In this document: piece by piece, positions 8,296 to 17,224 of the stretch
Layout: each line of letters starts with the position of its first letter
How positions within the stretch are numbered: the first letter of the stretch is position 1
Source: Pseudomonas trivialis
Lineage (GTDB): Bacteria > Pseudomonadota > Gammaproteobacteria > Pseudomonadales > Pseudomonadaceae
DNA: 64,000 nucleotides
Direction of reading: 5' to 3'
NCBI RefSeq assembly: GCF_001439805.1
Contig: NZ_JYLK01000020.1
Location: 1-64,000, forward strand
Position numbers and translations under genes: made by a program
Notes under the pieces: model-generated
What the model saw: only the letters and a program-made list of their open reading frames with translations
Database searches by the model: none
What the model was told of the DNA's origin: nothing

Positions 8296-9276
8296 ATGAC
8301 CGCCCACAAAATTGGTTTTCTCATCTGGCCCAGCACCAAGGCACTGACGCTTGCGCTGGCTGAGGAGGCTTTGCGCGTTGCTCAGCGGGTGCATCCGGAG
8401 GTGATTTACGAGCTGTCGTTTCTGCACGCCGAGCCGCCGATCCATGGCGCCTGGCAACTGCCGGGCGAGCCGTGGGCGGGCAAGCTCGAAGGCTTTCAGA
8501 AACTGTTTCTGCTGGCGGACGAGCCGCCCACCGTCATCGCGTCCCAGCTCAGCAGCGCGCTCAAGCAACTGGTGCGCGCCGGCTGCGTGATCGGTGGCCT
8601 GTCGGCCGGTGTGTACCCGCTGGCCCAGCTCGGTTTGCTCGACGGCTACCGCGCCGCCGTGCACTGGCGCTGGCAGGACGATTTTGCCGAGCGCTTCCCC
8701 AAGGTCATCGCCACCAGCCACCTGTTCGACTGGGACCGTGACCGCCTGACGGCCTGCGGCGGCATGTCGGTGCTCGACCTGCTGCTGGCGGTGCTGGCCC
8801 GCGACCACGGCGCCGAACTGGCCGGGGCGGTCTCCGAAGAACTGGTGGTGGAGCGTATCCGCGAAGGCGGCGAGCGCCAGCGTATTCCGCTGCAAAACCG
8901 TTTGGGCTCCAGCCATCCGAAGCTGACCCAGGCCGTCTTGCTGATGGAAGCCAATATCGAAGAACCGCTGACCACCGATGAAATCGCCCAGCACGTGTGC
9001 GTGTCGCGACGACAACTTGAAAGGATCTTCAAGCAGTACCTCAACCGTGTTCCCAGCCAGTATTACCTGGAATTGCGCCTGAACAAGGCGCGCCAGATGC
9101 TCATGCAGACCAGCAAGTCGATCATCCAGATCGGCCTGTCGTGCGGCTTTTCCTCGGGGCCGCACTTCTCCAGCGCCTACCGCAACTTTTTCGGCGCCAC
9201 CCCTCGCGAAGACCGCAATCAGCGACGCAGCAGCAGCCCGTTCGAGTTGTCGTCGGTGCCGTCCGAGCGCGGTTGA
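8296..9276 (+). CDS. argR: Transcriptional regulator of arginine metabolism, AraC family
   Basis: A 326-residue regulator with an N-terminal DJ-1/glutamine amidotransferase-like domain (about residues 5-190) and a C-terminal AraC-type double helix-turn-helix (about 215-310, TTDEIAQHVCVSRRQLERIFKQYL and IIQIGLSCGFSSGPHFSSAYRNFFG). This architecture and the location between aotP and aruC match P. aeruginosa ArgR, which activates aot and aru genes and represses biosynthetic genes when arginine is present. It is unrelated to the E. coli ArgR repressor. Matching half-sites are seen upstream of aotJ and aruC. Confidence 0.95.
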   Translation: MTAHKIGFLIWPSTKALTLALAEEALRVAQRVHPEVIYELSFLHAEPPIHGAWQLPGEPWAGKLEGFQKLFLLADEPPTVIASQLSSALKQLVRAGCVIGGLSAGVYPLAQLGLLDGYRAAVHWRWQDDFAERFPKVIATSHLFDWDRDRLTACGGMSVLDLLLAVLARDHGAELAGAVSEELVVERIREGGERQRIPLQNRLGSSHPKLTQAVLLMEANIEEPLTTDEIAQHVCVSRRQLERIFKQYLNRVPSQYYLELRLNKARQMLMQTSKSIIQIGLSCGFSSGPHFSSAYRNFFGATPREDRNQRRSSSPFELSSVPSERG

Positions 9277-9355
9277 GGTGTGAGGCGCAAAATTCCCGCG
9301 CCGCTGCCGCAAAAAATCGTCTCACCCGTTTAAACTGCGCCATTGCGATGCTATA

Positions 9356-9422
9356 TGTCGCATTGGCGTAAACCCGCGTAAAACCGGGGTTTGCGCTATA
9401 AGAAGTTGTCGCTTGGCGGCAA
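9356..9422 (+). promoter_or_regulatory. Two ArgR half-sites upstream of aruC
   Basis: TGTCGC-N8-AA occurs twice on the plus strand, at 9356-9371 and 9407-9422, 51 bp apart. Both match the published Pseudomonas ArgR half-site exactly. The second ends 78 bp before the aruC start. Adjacent partner half-sites are degenerate, for example TTGCGC at 9391. This supports direct control of the aru operon by the ArgR encoded just upstream. Confidence 0.6.
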
Positions 9423-9500
9423 GGCCGCCCGCAAGACTGTCCTTACAATCCGTCCATCGTCCGCCAGTTCCAGGCGGGCGTTCCTCTTCAGGAGACTCCG

Positions 9501-10721
9501 ATGTCCGTTGAGCAAGCCCCGGTGCAACGCGCCGATTTCGACCAGGTAATGGTGCCCAATTACGCACCTGCCGCCTTCATCCCGGTGCGCGGTCAAGGTT
9601 CGCGCGTGTGGGACCAGGCCGGTCGCGAGCTGATCGACTTTGCCGGCGGCATCGCGGTCAACGTGCTGGGCCACGCGCACCCGGCGCTGGTCGGCGCGCT
9701 GACCGAGCAGGCCAGCAAGCTGTGGCATGTGTCCAACGTGTTCACCAACGAGCCGGCCCTGCGCCTGGCGCACAAGCTGATCGACGCCACCTTTGCCGAG
9801 CGCGTGTTCTTCTGCAATTCCGGCGCCGAAGCCAACGAGGCCGCGTTCAAGCTGGCCCGTCGCGTGGCGTTCGACCGGTTCGGCACTGAGAAGTACGAGA
9901 TCATCGCTGCGCTCAACAGCTTCCATGGCCGCACCCTGTTCACCGTCAACGTTGGTGGCCAGTCCAAGTACTCCGATGGCTTCGGGCCTAAAATTACCGG
10001 CATCACCCACGTTCCTTATAACGACCTGGCCGCGCTGAAGGCCGCCGTGTCGGACAAGACCTGCGCGGTGGTGCTCGAGCCGATCCAGGGCGAGGGCGGT
10101 GTGCTGCCGGCCGAGCTGGCTTACCTGCAAGGCGCGCGCGAACTGTGCGATGCCAACGACGCGCTGCTGGTGTTCGACGAAGTGCAGACCGGCATGGGCC
10201 GCAGCGGCCACCTGTTCGCCTATCAGCACTATGGCGTGACCCCGGACATCCTCACCAGCGCCAAGAGCCTGGGCGGCGGTTTCCCGATTGCGGCGATGCT
10301 CACCACCGAAGCGCTGGCCAAGCACCTGGTGGTCGGCACCCACGGCACCACCTACGGCGGCAACCCGCTGGCGTGCGCGGTGGCCGAAGCGGTGATCGAC
10401 GTGATCAACACCCCGCACGTGTTGGTGGGCGTGAACGCCAAGCACGAGCAGTTCAAGGCGCGCCTGCAGCAGATCGGCACGCAATACGGCATTTTCAGCG
10501 AGGTGCGTGGCCTGGGCCTGTTGATCGGTTGCGTGCTCAGCGATGCATTCAAGGGCAGGGCCAAGGACGTGTTCAACGCGGCCGAGAAAGAAAACCTGAT
10601 GGTCCTGCAAGCCGGTCCGGACGTGGTGCGTTTTGCGCCGAGTTTGGTGGTGGAAGAAGCGGACATCAACGAAGGCCTGGATCGTTTTGAGCGTGCGGTA
10701 AAAACGCTGACCCAGGCCTGA
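9501..10721 (+). CDS. aruC: Succinylornithine / acetylornithine aminotransferase
   Basis: A 406-residue class III PLP aminotransferase. The PLP lysine is Lys255 in TSAKSLGGGFPI, and the cofactor motif FDEVQTGMGRSG precedes it. It transfers the amino group of N2-succinylornithine to 2-oxoglutarate, the third step of the arginine succinyltransferase pathway. In Pseudomonas the same enzyme also serves as N-acetylornithine aminotransferase (ArgD) in biosynthesis. The start at 9501 has AGGAG about 8 nt upstream. It heads the aru cluster directly after the ArgR half-sites, but a REP pair separates it from aruF. Confidence 0.95.
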   Translation: MSVEQAPVQRADFDQVMVPNYAPAAFIPVRGQGSRVWDQAGRELIDFAGGIAVNVLGHAHPALVGALTEQASKLWHVSNVFTNEPALRLAHKLIDATFAERVFFCNSGAEANEAAFKLARRVAFDRFGTEKYEIIAALNSFHGRTLFTVNVGGQSKYSDGFGPKITGITHVPYNDLAALKAAVSDKTCAVVLEPIQGEGGVLPAELAYLQGARELCDANDALLVFDEVQTGMGRSGHLFAYQHYGVTPDILTSAKSLGGGFPIAAMLTTEALAKHLVVGTHGTTYGGNPLACAVAEAVIDVINTPHVLVGVNAKHEQFKARLQQIGTQYGIFSEVRGLGLLIGCVLSDAFKGRAKDVFNAAEKENLMVLQAGPDVVRFAPSLVVEEADINEGLDRFERAVKTLTQA

Positions 10722-10737
10722 CCGCTACACGGACCAA

Positions 10738-10828
10738 ATGTGGGAGGGGGCTTGCTCCCGATTGCTGTCTGTCAGTTGATACATCAGAGACTGATCCACC
10801 GCTATCGGGAGCAAGCCCCCTGCCACAT
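10738..10828. repeat. REP doublet between aruC and aruF
   Basis: An inverted pair of the TGTGGGAGGGGGCTTGCTCCC core. The second copy has one change (CCCCCTGCCACA). Its location inside the aru cluster could separate the mRNA levels of aruC from those of aruFGDBE. Confidence 0.75.
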
Positions 10829-10896
10829 TGGAACTGAGTTGTACCCGGGCTTCCCGGTATTTTCCCCATGCGTTTTTCGAGTTAAGGAGTGACCCC

Positions 10897-11916
10897 ATGC
10901 TGGTGATGCGCCCCGCGCAAATGGCTGACCTGGGCGAGGTACAGCGTCTGGCTGCGGACAGCCCGATTGGTGTCACTTCCCTGCCGGACGATGTGGAACG
11001 CCTGAGCGACAAGATCGCCGCCAGCGAAGCCTCATTCGCGGCCGAGGTGAGTTTCAACGGCGAAGAAAGCTATTTCTTCGTGCTCGAAGACACCACCACC
11101 GGCAAGCTTGCCGGCTGCTCGGCCATCGTTGCCTCGGCCGGTTACTCCGAGCCGTTCTACAGTTTCCGTAATGAAACCTTCGTGCACGCCTCCCGCGAGC
11201 TGAAGATCCACAACAAGATCCACGTGCTTTCCCAGTGCCACGACCTGACCGGCAACAGCCTGCTCACCAGTTTTTATGTGCAGCCCGCGCTGGTCGGTTC
11301 GCCGTGGTCGGAACTCAACTCCCGTGGCCGCCTGCTGTTCGTCGCCAGCCACCCCGAGCGCTTTGCCGACTCGGTGGTGACCGAGATCGTCGGCTACAGC
11401 GACGAGAACGGTGATTCGCCGTTCTGGGACGCCATCGGCCGCAACTTCTTCGACCTCAACTACGCCGCCGCCGAGCGCCTGTGCGGGCTCAAAAGCCGCA
11501 CGTTTCTCGCCGAACTGATGCCCCATTACCCGATCTACGTGCCGCTGTTGCCGGACGCCGCCCAGGAGGCGATGGGCCAGGTGCACCCGCGGGCGCAGAT
11601 CACCTTCGACATCCTGATGCGCGAAGGCTTCGAGACCGACCATTACATCGACATCTTCGACGGTGGCCCGACCCTGCATGCGCGGGTCTCGGGCATTCGC
11701 TCGATTGCCCAGAGCCGCGTGGTGCCGGTGAAGATCGGTGAGATGGTCAGGGGCGCCGGTCGCCAGTACCTGGTGAGCAACGCGCAGTTGCAGGATTACC
11801 GCGCGGTGATGCTGGAGCTGGACTACGCGCCCGGCAAACCGGTGGTTCTGGACCTGACGGCGGCTGAAGCATTGGGCGTGGGCGAAGGCGCAAGTGTGCG
11901 TCTGGTCGCGGTTTAA
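10897..11916 (+). CDS. aruF: Arginine N-succinyltransferase, subunit alpha
   Basis: A 339-residue member of the AstA family. With AruG it forms the heteromeric enzyme that succinylates arginine (or ornithine) with succinyl-CoA, the first step of the AST pathway. Family landmarks include MRPAQMADLGEVQRLAADS at the start, the YSEPFYSFRNE segment, and the C-terminal DIFDGGPTLHARV. The frame is open 23 codons further upstream, but the ATG at 10897 has a strong AAGGAG ribosome binding site and the family N-terminus. It is similar to aruG, its neighbour; the pair arose by gene duplication. Confidence 0.95.
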   Translation: MLVMRPAQMADLGEVQRLAADSPIGVTSLPDDVERLSDKIAASEASFAAEVSFNGEESYFFVLEDTTTGKLAGCSAIVASAGYSEPFYSFRNETFVHASRELKIHNKIHVLSQCHDLTGNSLLTSFYVQPALVGSPWSELNSRGRLLFVASHPERFADSVVTEIVGYSDENGDSPFWDAIGRNFFDLNYAAAERLCGLKSRTFLAELMPHYPIYVPLLPDAAQEAMGQVHPRAQITFDILMREGFETDHYIDIFDGGPTLHARVSGIRSIAQSRVVPVKIGEMVRGAGRQYLVSNAQLQDYRAVMLELDYAPGKPVVLDLTAAEALGVGEGASVRLVAV

Positions 11917-11967
11917 AGAGAGCGTTTCGCGGGTGGCTGACCACAGCGGCCCGTTCGAGGAGATAGC

Positions 11968-12993
11968 ATGATCGTTCGTCCCGTACGCAGCAGCGATTTA
12001 CCGGCCCTGATTGATCTGGCGCGCAGCACCGGCACCGGCCTCACCACCTTGCCGGCCAACGAGGAACGCTTGACCCACCGGGTAGGCTGGGCCGAAAAAA
12101 CCTTTCGCGGCGACGCGGGGCGCGGCGATGCCGACTACCTGTTCGTGCTGGAAAACGACGAAGGCCGGGTGGTGGGCATTTCCGCCATTGCCGGTGCCGT
12201 CGGCCTGCGCGAGCCCTGGTACAACTTCCGGGTCGGCCTGACCGTCAGCGCGTCTCAGGAGCTGAATATCTACCGTGAGATCCCGACGCTGTTTCTGGCC
12301 AACGACCTCACCGGCAACTCCGAGCTGTGCTCGCTGTTTCTGCACGCCGATTACCGCAATGGCCTCAACGGCCGCATGCTGGCCAAGGCGCGCATGCTGT
12401 TTATCGCCGAGTTCCCGCAGCTGTTCGGCAACAAGATCATCGCCGAGATGCGCGGGGTGTCCAACGACGCGGGGCGCTCGCCGTTCTGGGAAAGCCTGGG
12501 CCGCCACTTCTTCAAGATGGAATTCAGCCAGGCCGACTACCTCACCGGCGTGGGCAACAAGGCGTTCATTGCCGAACTGATGCCGAAGTTTCCGCTGTAC
12601 AGCTGCTTTCTTTCCGAAGACGCGCGCAACGTGATCGGCAAGGTGCACCCCGATACCGAGCCGGCGTTGAGCATGCTCAAGAGCGAGGGTTTCAGTTATC
12701 AGGGCTACGTGGATATCTTCGACGCCGGCCCGGCGGTGGAATGTGAAACCGCCAGGATCCGTGCGGTGCGCGACAGCCAGGCGCTGGTGCTGGCCATCGG
12801 CACGCCGGGGGACGACGCCACGCCGTTCCTGATTCATAACCGCAAGCGTGAAGACTGCCGCATCACCGCCGCGCCGGCCCGCCTTGCCGCAGGCACATTG
12901 GTGGTCGACCCGCAGACCGCCAAGCGCCTGCAACTGGTGGTGGGTGATCAAGTGCGCGCCGTACCGTTGTCTGCTGCCCGGGAGTCGAAATAA
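11968..12993 (+). CDS. aruG: Arginine N-succinyltransferase, subunit beta
   Basis: A 341-residue AstA family protein, paralogous to aruF, starting MIVRPVRSSDLPALIDLARS. It shares NFRVGL, LANDLTGNSELCSLFL, FWESLGRHFF and VDIFDAGPAVE with the family. It supplies the catalytic partner subunit for succinylation of arginine. Its start is preceded by GAGGAG. The TAA stop overlaps the ATG of aruD by one base, so the two are translationally coupled. Confidence 0.95.
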   Translation: MIVRPVRSSDLPALIDLARSTGTGLTTLPANEERLTHRVGWAEKTFRGDAGRGDADYLFVLENDEGRVVGISAIAGAVGLREPWYNFRVGLTVSASQELNIYREIPTLFLANDLTGNSELCSLFLHADYRNGLNGRMLAKARMLFIAEFPQLFGNKIIAEMRGVSNDAGRSPFWESLGRHFFKMEFSQADYLTGVGNKAFIAELMPKFPLYSCFLSEDARNVIGKVHPDTEPALSMLKSEGFSYQGYVDIFDAGPAVECETARIRAVRDSQALVLAIGTPGDDATPFLIHNRKREDCRITAAPARLAAGTLVVDPQTAKRLQLVVGDQVRAVPLSAARESK

Positions 12994-14459
12994 TGAATTC
13001 GCTGTATATCGCAGGAAGCTGGCTGGCTGGCCAGGGTGAGCTGTTCGAGTCGCGTAACCCCGTAACCCAGCAGACGCTGTGGGCCGGTCACGGCGCCACC
13101 GTCGAACAGGTCGAGTCCGCCGTGCAGGCCGCGCGCCAGGCGTTCCCGGCCTGGGCCCGGCGCCCGCTGGAAGAGCGCATCAGCGTGCTCGAAGCCTTCG
13201 CGGCCACCCTGAAAAAGCGCACCGATGAAATCGCCCGCTGCATCGGTGAGGAAACCGGCAAGCCCCTGTGGGAGTCGGCCACTGAAGTCACCAGCATGGC
13301 CAACAAGATTGCCATCTCGGTGCAAAGCTACCGTGAGCGCACCGGCGAGAAAAGCGGCCCTCTGGGCGACGCCACCGCCGTGCTGCGTCACAAGCCCCAC
13401 GGCGTGGTGGCGGTGTTCGGCCCGTACAACTTTCCGGGGCACTTGCCCAATGGGCATATCGTCCCGGCCTTGCTGGCGGGCAATACCGTGCTGTTCAAAC
13501 CGAGCGAGCTGACCCCCAAAGTCGCCGAGCTGACCGTGCAATGCTGGATCGAAGCGGGCCTGCCAGCGGGCGTGCTGAACCTGCTGCAGGGCGCGCGCGA
13601 GACCGGCATCGCGCTGGCCGCCAACCCGGGCATCGACGGGGTGTTCTTCACCGGCTCCAGCCGCACCGGCAACCACCTGCACCAGCAGTTCTCCGGGCGC
13701 CCGGACAAGATCCTGGCCCTGGAAATGGGCGGCAATAACCCGCTGGTGGTCGATGAAGTGGCCGATGTGGACGCAGCGGTGTACACCATTATCCAGTCGG
13801 CATTTATCTCGGCCGGCCAGCGCTGCACCTGCGCGCGCCGCCTGCTGGTGCCGCAAGGCGCCTGGGGCGATGCGTTGCTGGCACGCCTGGTAGCGGTTTG
13901 CGCGACCCTCGAAGTGGGCGCGTTCGACCAGCAACCGGCACCGTTCATGGGCTCGGTGATTTCCCTCGCGGCGGCCAAGGCGTTGATGGACGCGCAGGAA
14001 TGGATGCTGGCCAATGGCGCGGTCGCGCTGTTGGAGATGACTCAACCGAAGGACCAGGCCGCATTGCTCACCCCGGGCATTATCGACGTGACCGAGGTGA
14101 GCGAGCGCGAAGACGAAGAGTTGTTCGGCCCGCTGCTGCAGGTGATTCGCTACGCCGATTTCGAGGCGGCGATTGTCGAGGCCAACAACACTCAATATGG
14201 CCTGGCCGCGGGTTTGCTGTCGGACTCCGAAGCGCGCTACCGGCAGTTCTGGCTGGAAAGCCGCGCGGGCATCGTCAACTGGAACAAGCAACTGACCGGC
14301 GCCGCCAGCACCGCGCCGTTCGGCGGGGTAGGCGGCTCGGGCAATCATCGCGCCAGTGCGTATTACGCGGCGGATTATTGCGCGTACCCGGTGGCATCGC
14401 TGGAGACCCCGAGTCTGACGTTGCCAGCAGCACTGACCCCGGGCATCACGCTGCTCTGA
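12993..14459 (+). CDS. aruD: Succinylglutamate semialdehyde dehydrogenase
   Basis: A 488-residue NAD-dependent aldehyde dehydrogenase (AstD family). The catalytic cysteine lies in SAGQRCTCARRLL and the general base in LALEMGGNNPL. Cofactor-binding FGPYNFPGHLPNGHI and TGSSRTG are present. It oxidises N-succinylglutamate semialdehyde to succinylglutamate, step four of the pathway. The start overlaps the aruG stop. Confidence 0.95.
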   Translation: MNSLYIAGSWLAGQGELFESRNPVTQQTLWAGHGATVEQVESAVQAARQAFPAWARRPLEERISVLEAFAATLKKRTDEIARCIGEETGKPLWESATEVTSMANKIAISVQSYRERTGEKSGPLGDATAVLRHKPHGVVAVFGPYNFPGHLPNGHIVPALLAGNTVLFKPSELTPKVAELTVQCWIEAGLPAGVLNLLQGARETGIALAANPGIDGVFFTGSSRTGNHLHQQFSGRPDKILALEMGGNNPLVVDEVADVDAAVYTIIQSAFISAGQRCTCARRLLVPQGAWGDALLARLVAVCATLEVGAFDQQPAPFMGSVISLAAAKALMDAQEWMLANGAVALLEMTQPKDQAALLTPGIIDVTEVSEREDEELFGPLLQVIRYADFEAAIVEANNTQYGLAAGLLSDSEARYRQFWLESRAGIVNWNKQLTGAASTAPFGGVGGSGNHRASAYYAADYCAYPVASLETPSLTLPAALTPGITLL

Positions 14460-14541
14460 AAGTGGGTGTGAGCCCTTGTGGGAGGGGGTGTGTTGAAGAC
14501 TTTTGAAGCCTATAAAAACAGATGTTCGTGGAGCCTCGCCG

Positions 14542-15888
14542 ATGAAATCCTGTGAAGTCAATTTTGACGGTCTAGTGGGGCCGACCCATAACTACGGCGG
14601 CTTGTCCTTCGGCAACGTCGCGTCCCAGAGCAACAGCCAGCAGCATTCCAACCCCAGGGAAGCGGCGTTGCAGGGCCTGCAGAAAATGAAGGCGCTGATG
14701 GACATGGGCTTTGTGCAAGGCGTGCTCGCGCCCCAGGAGCGCCCCGATGTGGCCGCCTTGCGCAGCCTTGGTTTCAGCGGCAGCGACGCGCAGGTCATCG
14801 AGCAGGCCGCCAGGCAGGCGATGCCGTTGCTGGTCGCCAGTTGCTCTGCCTCGAGTATGTGGGTGGCCAACGCCGCCACCGTCAGCCCGAGCGCCGATAC
14901 GTTTGACGGCCGCGTGCACTTCACCGCCGCCAACCTCAATTGCAAATACCACCGCAGCATTGAGCACCCCACCACCAGCCGCGTGCTGGGGGCGATGTTC
15001 GCCGACGCGCAGCGCTTCGCCCATCACGCCGCCTTGCCGGCGGTGGCGCAGTTCGGCGACGAAGGCGCGGCCAACCACACGCGTTTTTGCCGCAGCTATG
15101 GCGAGGCCGGTGTGGAGTTTTTCGTGTTCGGCCGCAGCGCCTTCGACCCGCGCTACCCGGCGCCGCAGAAGTACCCGGCGCGTCAGACTCTGGAAGCGTC
15201 CCAGGCCGTCGCGCGCCTGCACGGTCTGGCGGATGACGGCGTGGTATTCGCCCAGCAGAACCCGGCGGTGATCGATGCCGGCGTGTTCCACAACGATGTG
15301 ATCGCGGTGGGTAATGGCGAGGTGCTGTTCTATCACGAGGATGCGTTTCTCAACACTGAGCAGATGCTCGCCGAACTGCACGGCAAGCTGGCCAGGCTGG
15401 GCGGCCATTTCCAGGCGGTGTGTGTGCCGCGTGCCGAGGTGAGCGTCGAGGACGCGGTGCGTTCCTACCTGTTCAACAGCCAATTGCTGACCCGACCGGA
15501 CGGTTCGATGCTGCTGATCGTGCCGCAGGAATGCCGTGCCAACGAGCGCGTGTGGCGCTACCTGCAAACCCTTACCACCTCCGGCGGCGTGATCCGCGAA
15601 GTCAAGGTGTTCGACCTCAAGCAAAGCATGCAGAACGGCGGCGGCCCGGCGTGCCTGCGCTTGCGCGTGGCGTTGAACGAGACCGAACTGGCGGCGGTGA
15701 ACCCGGGCGTTATCATGACGGCGCCGCTGTATGAGACCCTCACTGAATGGGTGGGCAGGCACTACCGCGACAGCCTGCGCGAAAGCGACCTGGCTGACCC
15801 GCAATTGCTGCTTGAGTGCCGGACGGCACTGGATGAACTGACGCAAATCCTTAAACTGGGCTCGGTTTATCCGTTCCAGATCAATTAA
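14542..15888 (+). CDS. aruB: N-succinylarginine dihydrolase
   Basis: A 448-residue AstB family enzyme that hydrolyses succinylarginine to succinylornithine, two NH3 and CO2 (step two). It begins MKSCEVNFDGLVGPTHNYGGLS, the highly conserved AstB N-terminus, which fixes the start at 14542 although the frame is open 39 nt further upstream. The conserved block NGGGPACLRLRVAL near residue 365 contains the likely nucleophile cysteine, as in the amidinotransferase fold. The 82-bp gap before it holds a remnant of a REP core (TGTGGGAGGGGG at about 14477). Confidence 0.95.
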   Translation: MKSCEVNFDGLVGPTHNYGGLSFGNVASQSNSQQHSNPREAALQGLQKMKALMDMGFVQGVLAPQERPDVAALRSLGFSGSDAQVIEQAARQAMPLLVASCSASSMWVANAATVSPSADTFDGRVHFTAANLNCKYHRSIEHPTTSRVLGAMFADAQRFAHHAALPAVAQFGDEGAANHTRFCRSYGEAGVEFFVFGRSAFDPRYPAPQKYPARQTLEASQAVARLHGLADDGVVFAQQNPAVIDAGVFHNDVIAVGNGEVLFYHEDAFLNTEQMLAELHGKLARLGGHFQAVCVPRAEVSVEDAVRSYLFNSQLLTRPDGSMLLIVPQECRANERVWRYLQTLTTSGGVIREVKVFDLKQSMQNGGGPACLRLRVALNETELAAVNPGVIMTAPLYETLTEWVGRHYRDSLRESDLADPQLLLECRTALDELTQILKLGSVYPFQIN

Positions 15889-15914
15889 TGCCTTAAGGCT
15901 GAGATATTTTATTT

Positions 15915-16202
15915 ATGACCGACACCCTGAAACTGATCCTTGAAGACACCGACGGCACCCAGCTGGAAACCTCCTGCACGCGCGTTGCCGTGGTCTGGCA
16001 GGGCAAGGAGATCTGGATCCAGCATGATGGCCGTGGCCAGTTGCTGATCGGTGTGGACGTGGAAGAGGGCGACGCCGAGTACGCCAACCTGCTGATGCGC
16101 CCGTTGGCCACCAACCTGATGAGCCTGCAACTGGAAATGGAACCGGCCGACGTCGAAGGCGATGACGACGATCACGTCCACGGCCCAGGCTGCAACCACT
16201 AA
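15915..16202 (+). CDS. Conserved small protein of the aru cluster
   Basis: A 95-residue acidic protein with no signal peptide or membrane segment. It begins MTDTLKLILEDTDGTQLETSC and ends in a tail rich in Asp and His with one Cys (DDDDHVHGPGCNH). A gene of this size sits in the same place between aruB and aruE in P. aeruginosa (PA0900), so it is a conserved part of the operon. I do not recognise a domain. The D/H/C-rich tail resembles a metal-binding tail, for instance one that could serve the zinc enzyme encoded next (AruE), but this is a guess. It starts 26 bp after aruB and ends 11 bp before aruE. Confidence 0.75.
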   Translation: MTDTLKLILEDTDGTQLETSCTRVAVVWQGKEIWIQHDGRGQLLIGVDVEEGDAEYANLLMRPLATNLMSLQLEMEPADVEGDDDDHVHGPGCNH

Positions 16203-16213
16203 GGAAGCTGCGT

Positions 16214-17224
16214 ATGCTCGCCCTCGGCAAACTGCTTGAACTGACCCTCGCCGGTCGTGAACCGGCGCAAAAAATTCAACTGACTGTCGACGGCGTGCAG
16301 ATGCGCTGGCTCAGCGAGGGCGCGCTCGAAGTGCGCCCGCCGCAGGCCCTGGACGCCGGCGGCGACCTGCTGCTGTCGTCCGGCATCCATGGCAACGAAA
16401 CCGCGCCGATCGAACTGCTCGACCGCCTGTTGCATGGCATCGCCCGGGGCGAGATCAAACCGCGTAACCGTATTCTGTTTCTGTTTGGTAACCCCGAGGC
16501 CATGCGTCGCGGCGAGCGTTACCTGGAACTGGACGTCAACCGGCTGTTCAATGGCCGGCACGAACAAAATATCGGCCCGGAGGCCATCCGCGCCGCCGAG
16601 CTCGAACAACTGGCCCGCAGCTTTTTCAGCCTGCCGGGCCGCTGGCGCCTGCATTACGACCTGCACACCGCCATTCGCGGTTCGAAGATCGAGCAGTTCG
16701 CCCTTTACCCGTGGAAAGAAGGTCGCCAGCATTCGCGCCACGAGCTGGCGCGCCTGAGCGCTGCCGGCATGCAAGCGGTGCTGCTGCAGAATAAAGCCTC
16801 CATCACCTTTACCGCGTTCACCTATGAGCAGCTCGATGCCGAGGCCTTTACCCTGGAGTTGGGCAAGGCGCGGCCGTTCGGGCACAACCAGGGCGTTGAT
16901 GTGTCGCGTCTGGAAACGCGCCTGACGCAGATCATCGAGGGCACGGAGCCTGCGAGCGAGACCCTGGACGGCCTGCAACTGTTCGCGGTCGCCCGTGAAG
17001 TCATCAAGCACAGCGACGCCTTCCTGATGCATCTGCCGGCAGACGTGGAAAACTTTTCGCAGTTGGACAAAGGCTATCTGCTGGCCGAAGACGTGGCCAA
17101 GACCCGCTGGGTGATCGAGGAGGAGGGGGCGCGCATTATCTTCCCCAACCCGAAGGTGAAGAATGGCCTGCGCGCCGGGATCCTGATCGTGCCGATCTCG
17201 GAGAGTGCCGCCGCGTTCAAATAG
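16214..17224 (+). CDS. aruE: Succinylglutamate desuccinylase
   Basis: A 336-residue zinc hydrolase of the AstE family. Zinc ligands are His59 and Glu62 (SGIHGNETAP) and His151 (YDLHTAIRGS); the catalytic glutamate is probably Glu215 (TLELGKARPFG). It performs the last step of the AST pathway, releasing glutamate and succinate. It is the final gene of the aru cluster; its 3' end overlaps the convergent RTX-M91 gene by 8 bp. Confidence 0.95.
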   Translation: MLALGKLLELTLAGREPAQKIQLTVDGVQMRWLSEGALEVRPPQALDAGGDLLLSSGIHGNETAPIELLDRLLHGIARGEIKPRNRILFLFGNPEAMRRGERYLELDVNRLFNGRHEQNIGPEAIRAAELEQLARSFFSLPGRWRLHYDLHTAIRGSKIEQFALYPWKEGRQHSRHELARLSAAGMQAVLLQNKASITFTAFTYEQLDAEAFTLELGKARPFGHNQGVDVSRLETRLTQIIEGTEPASETLDGLQLFAVAREVIKHSDAFLMHLPADVENFSQLDKGYLLAEDVAKTRWVIEEEGARIIFPNPKVKNGLRAGILIVPISESAAAFK

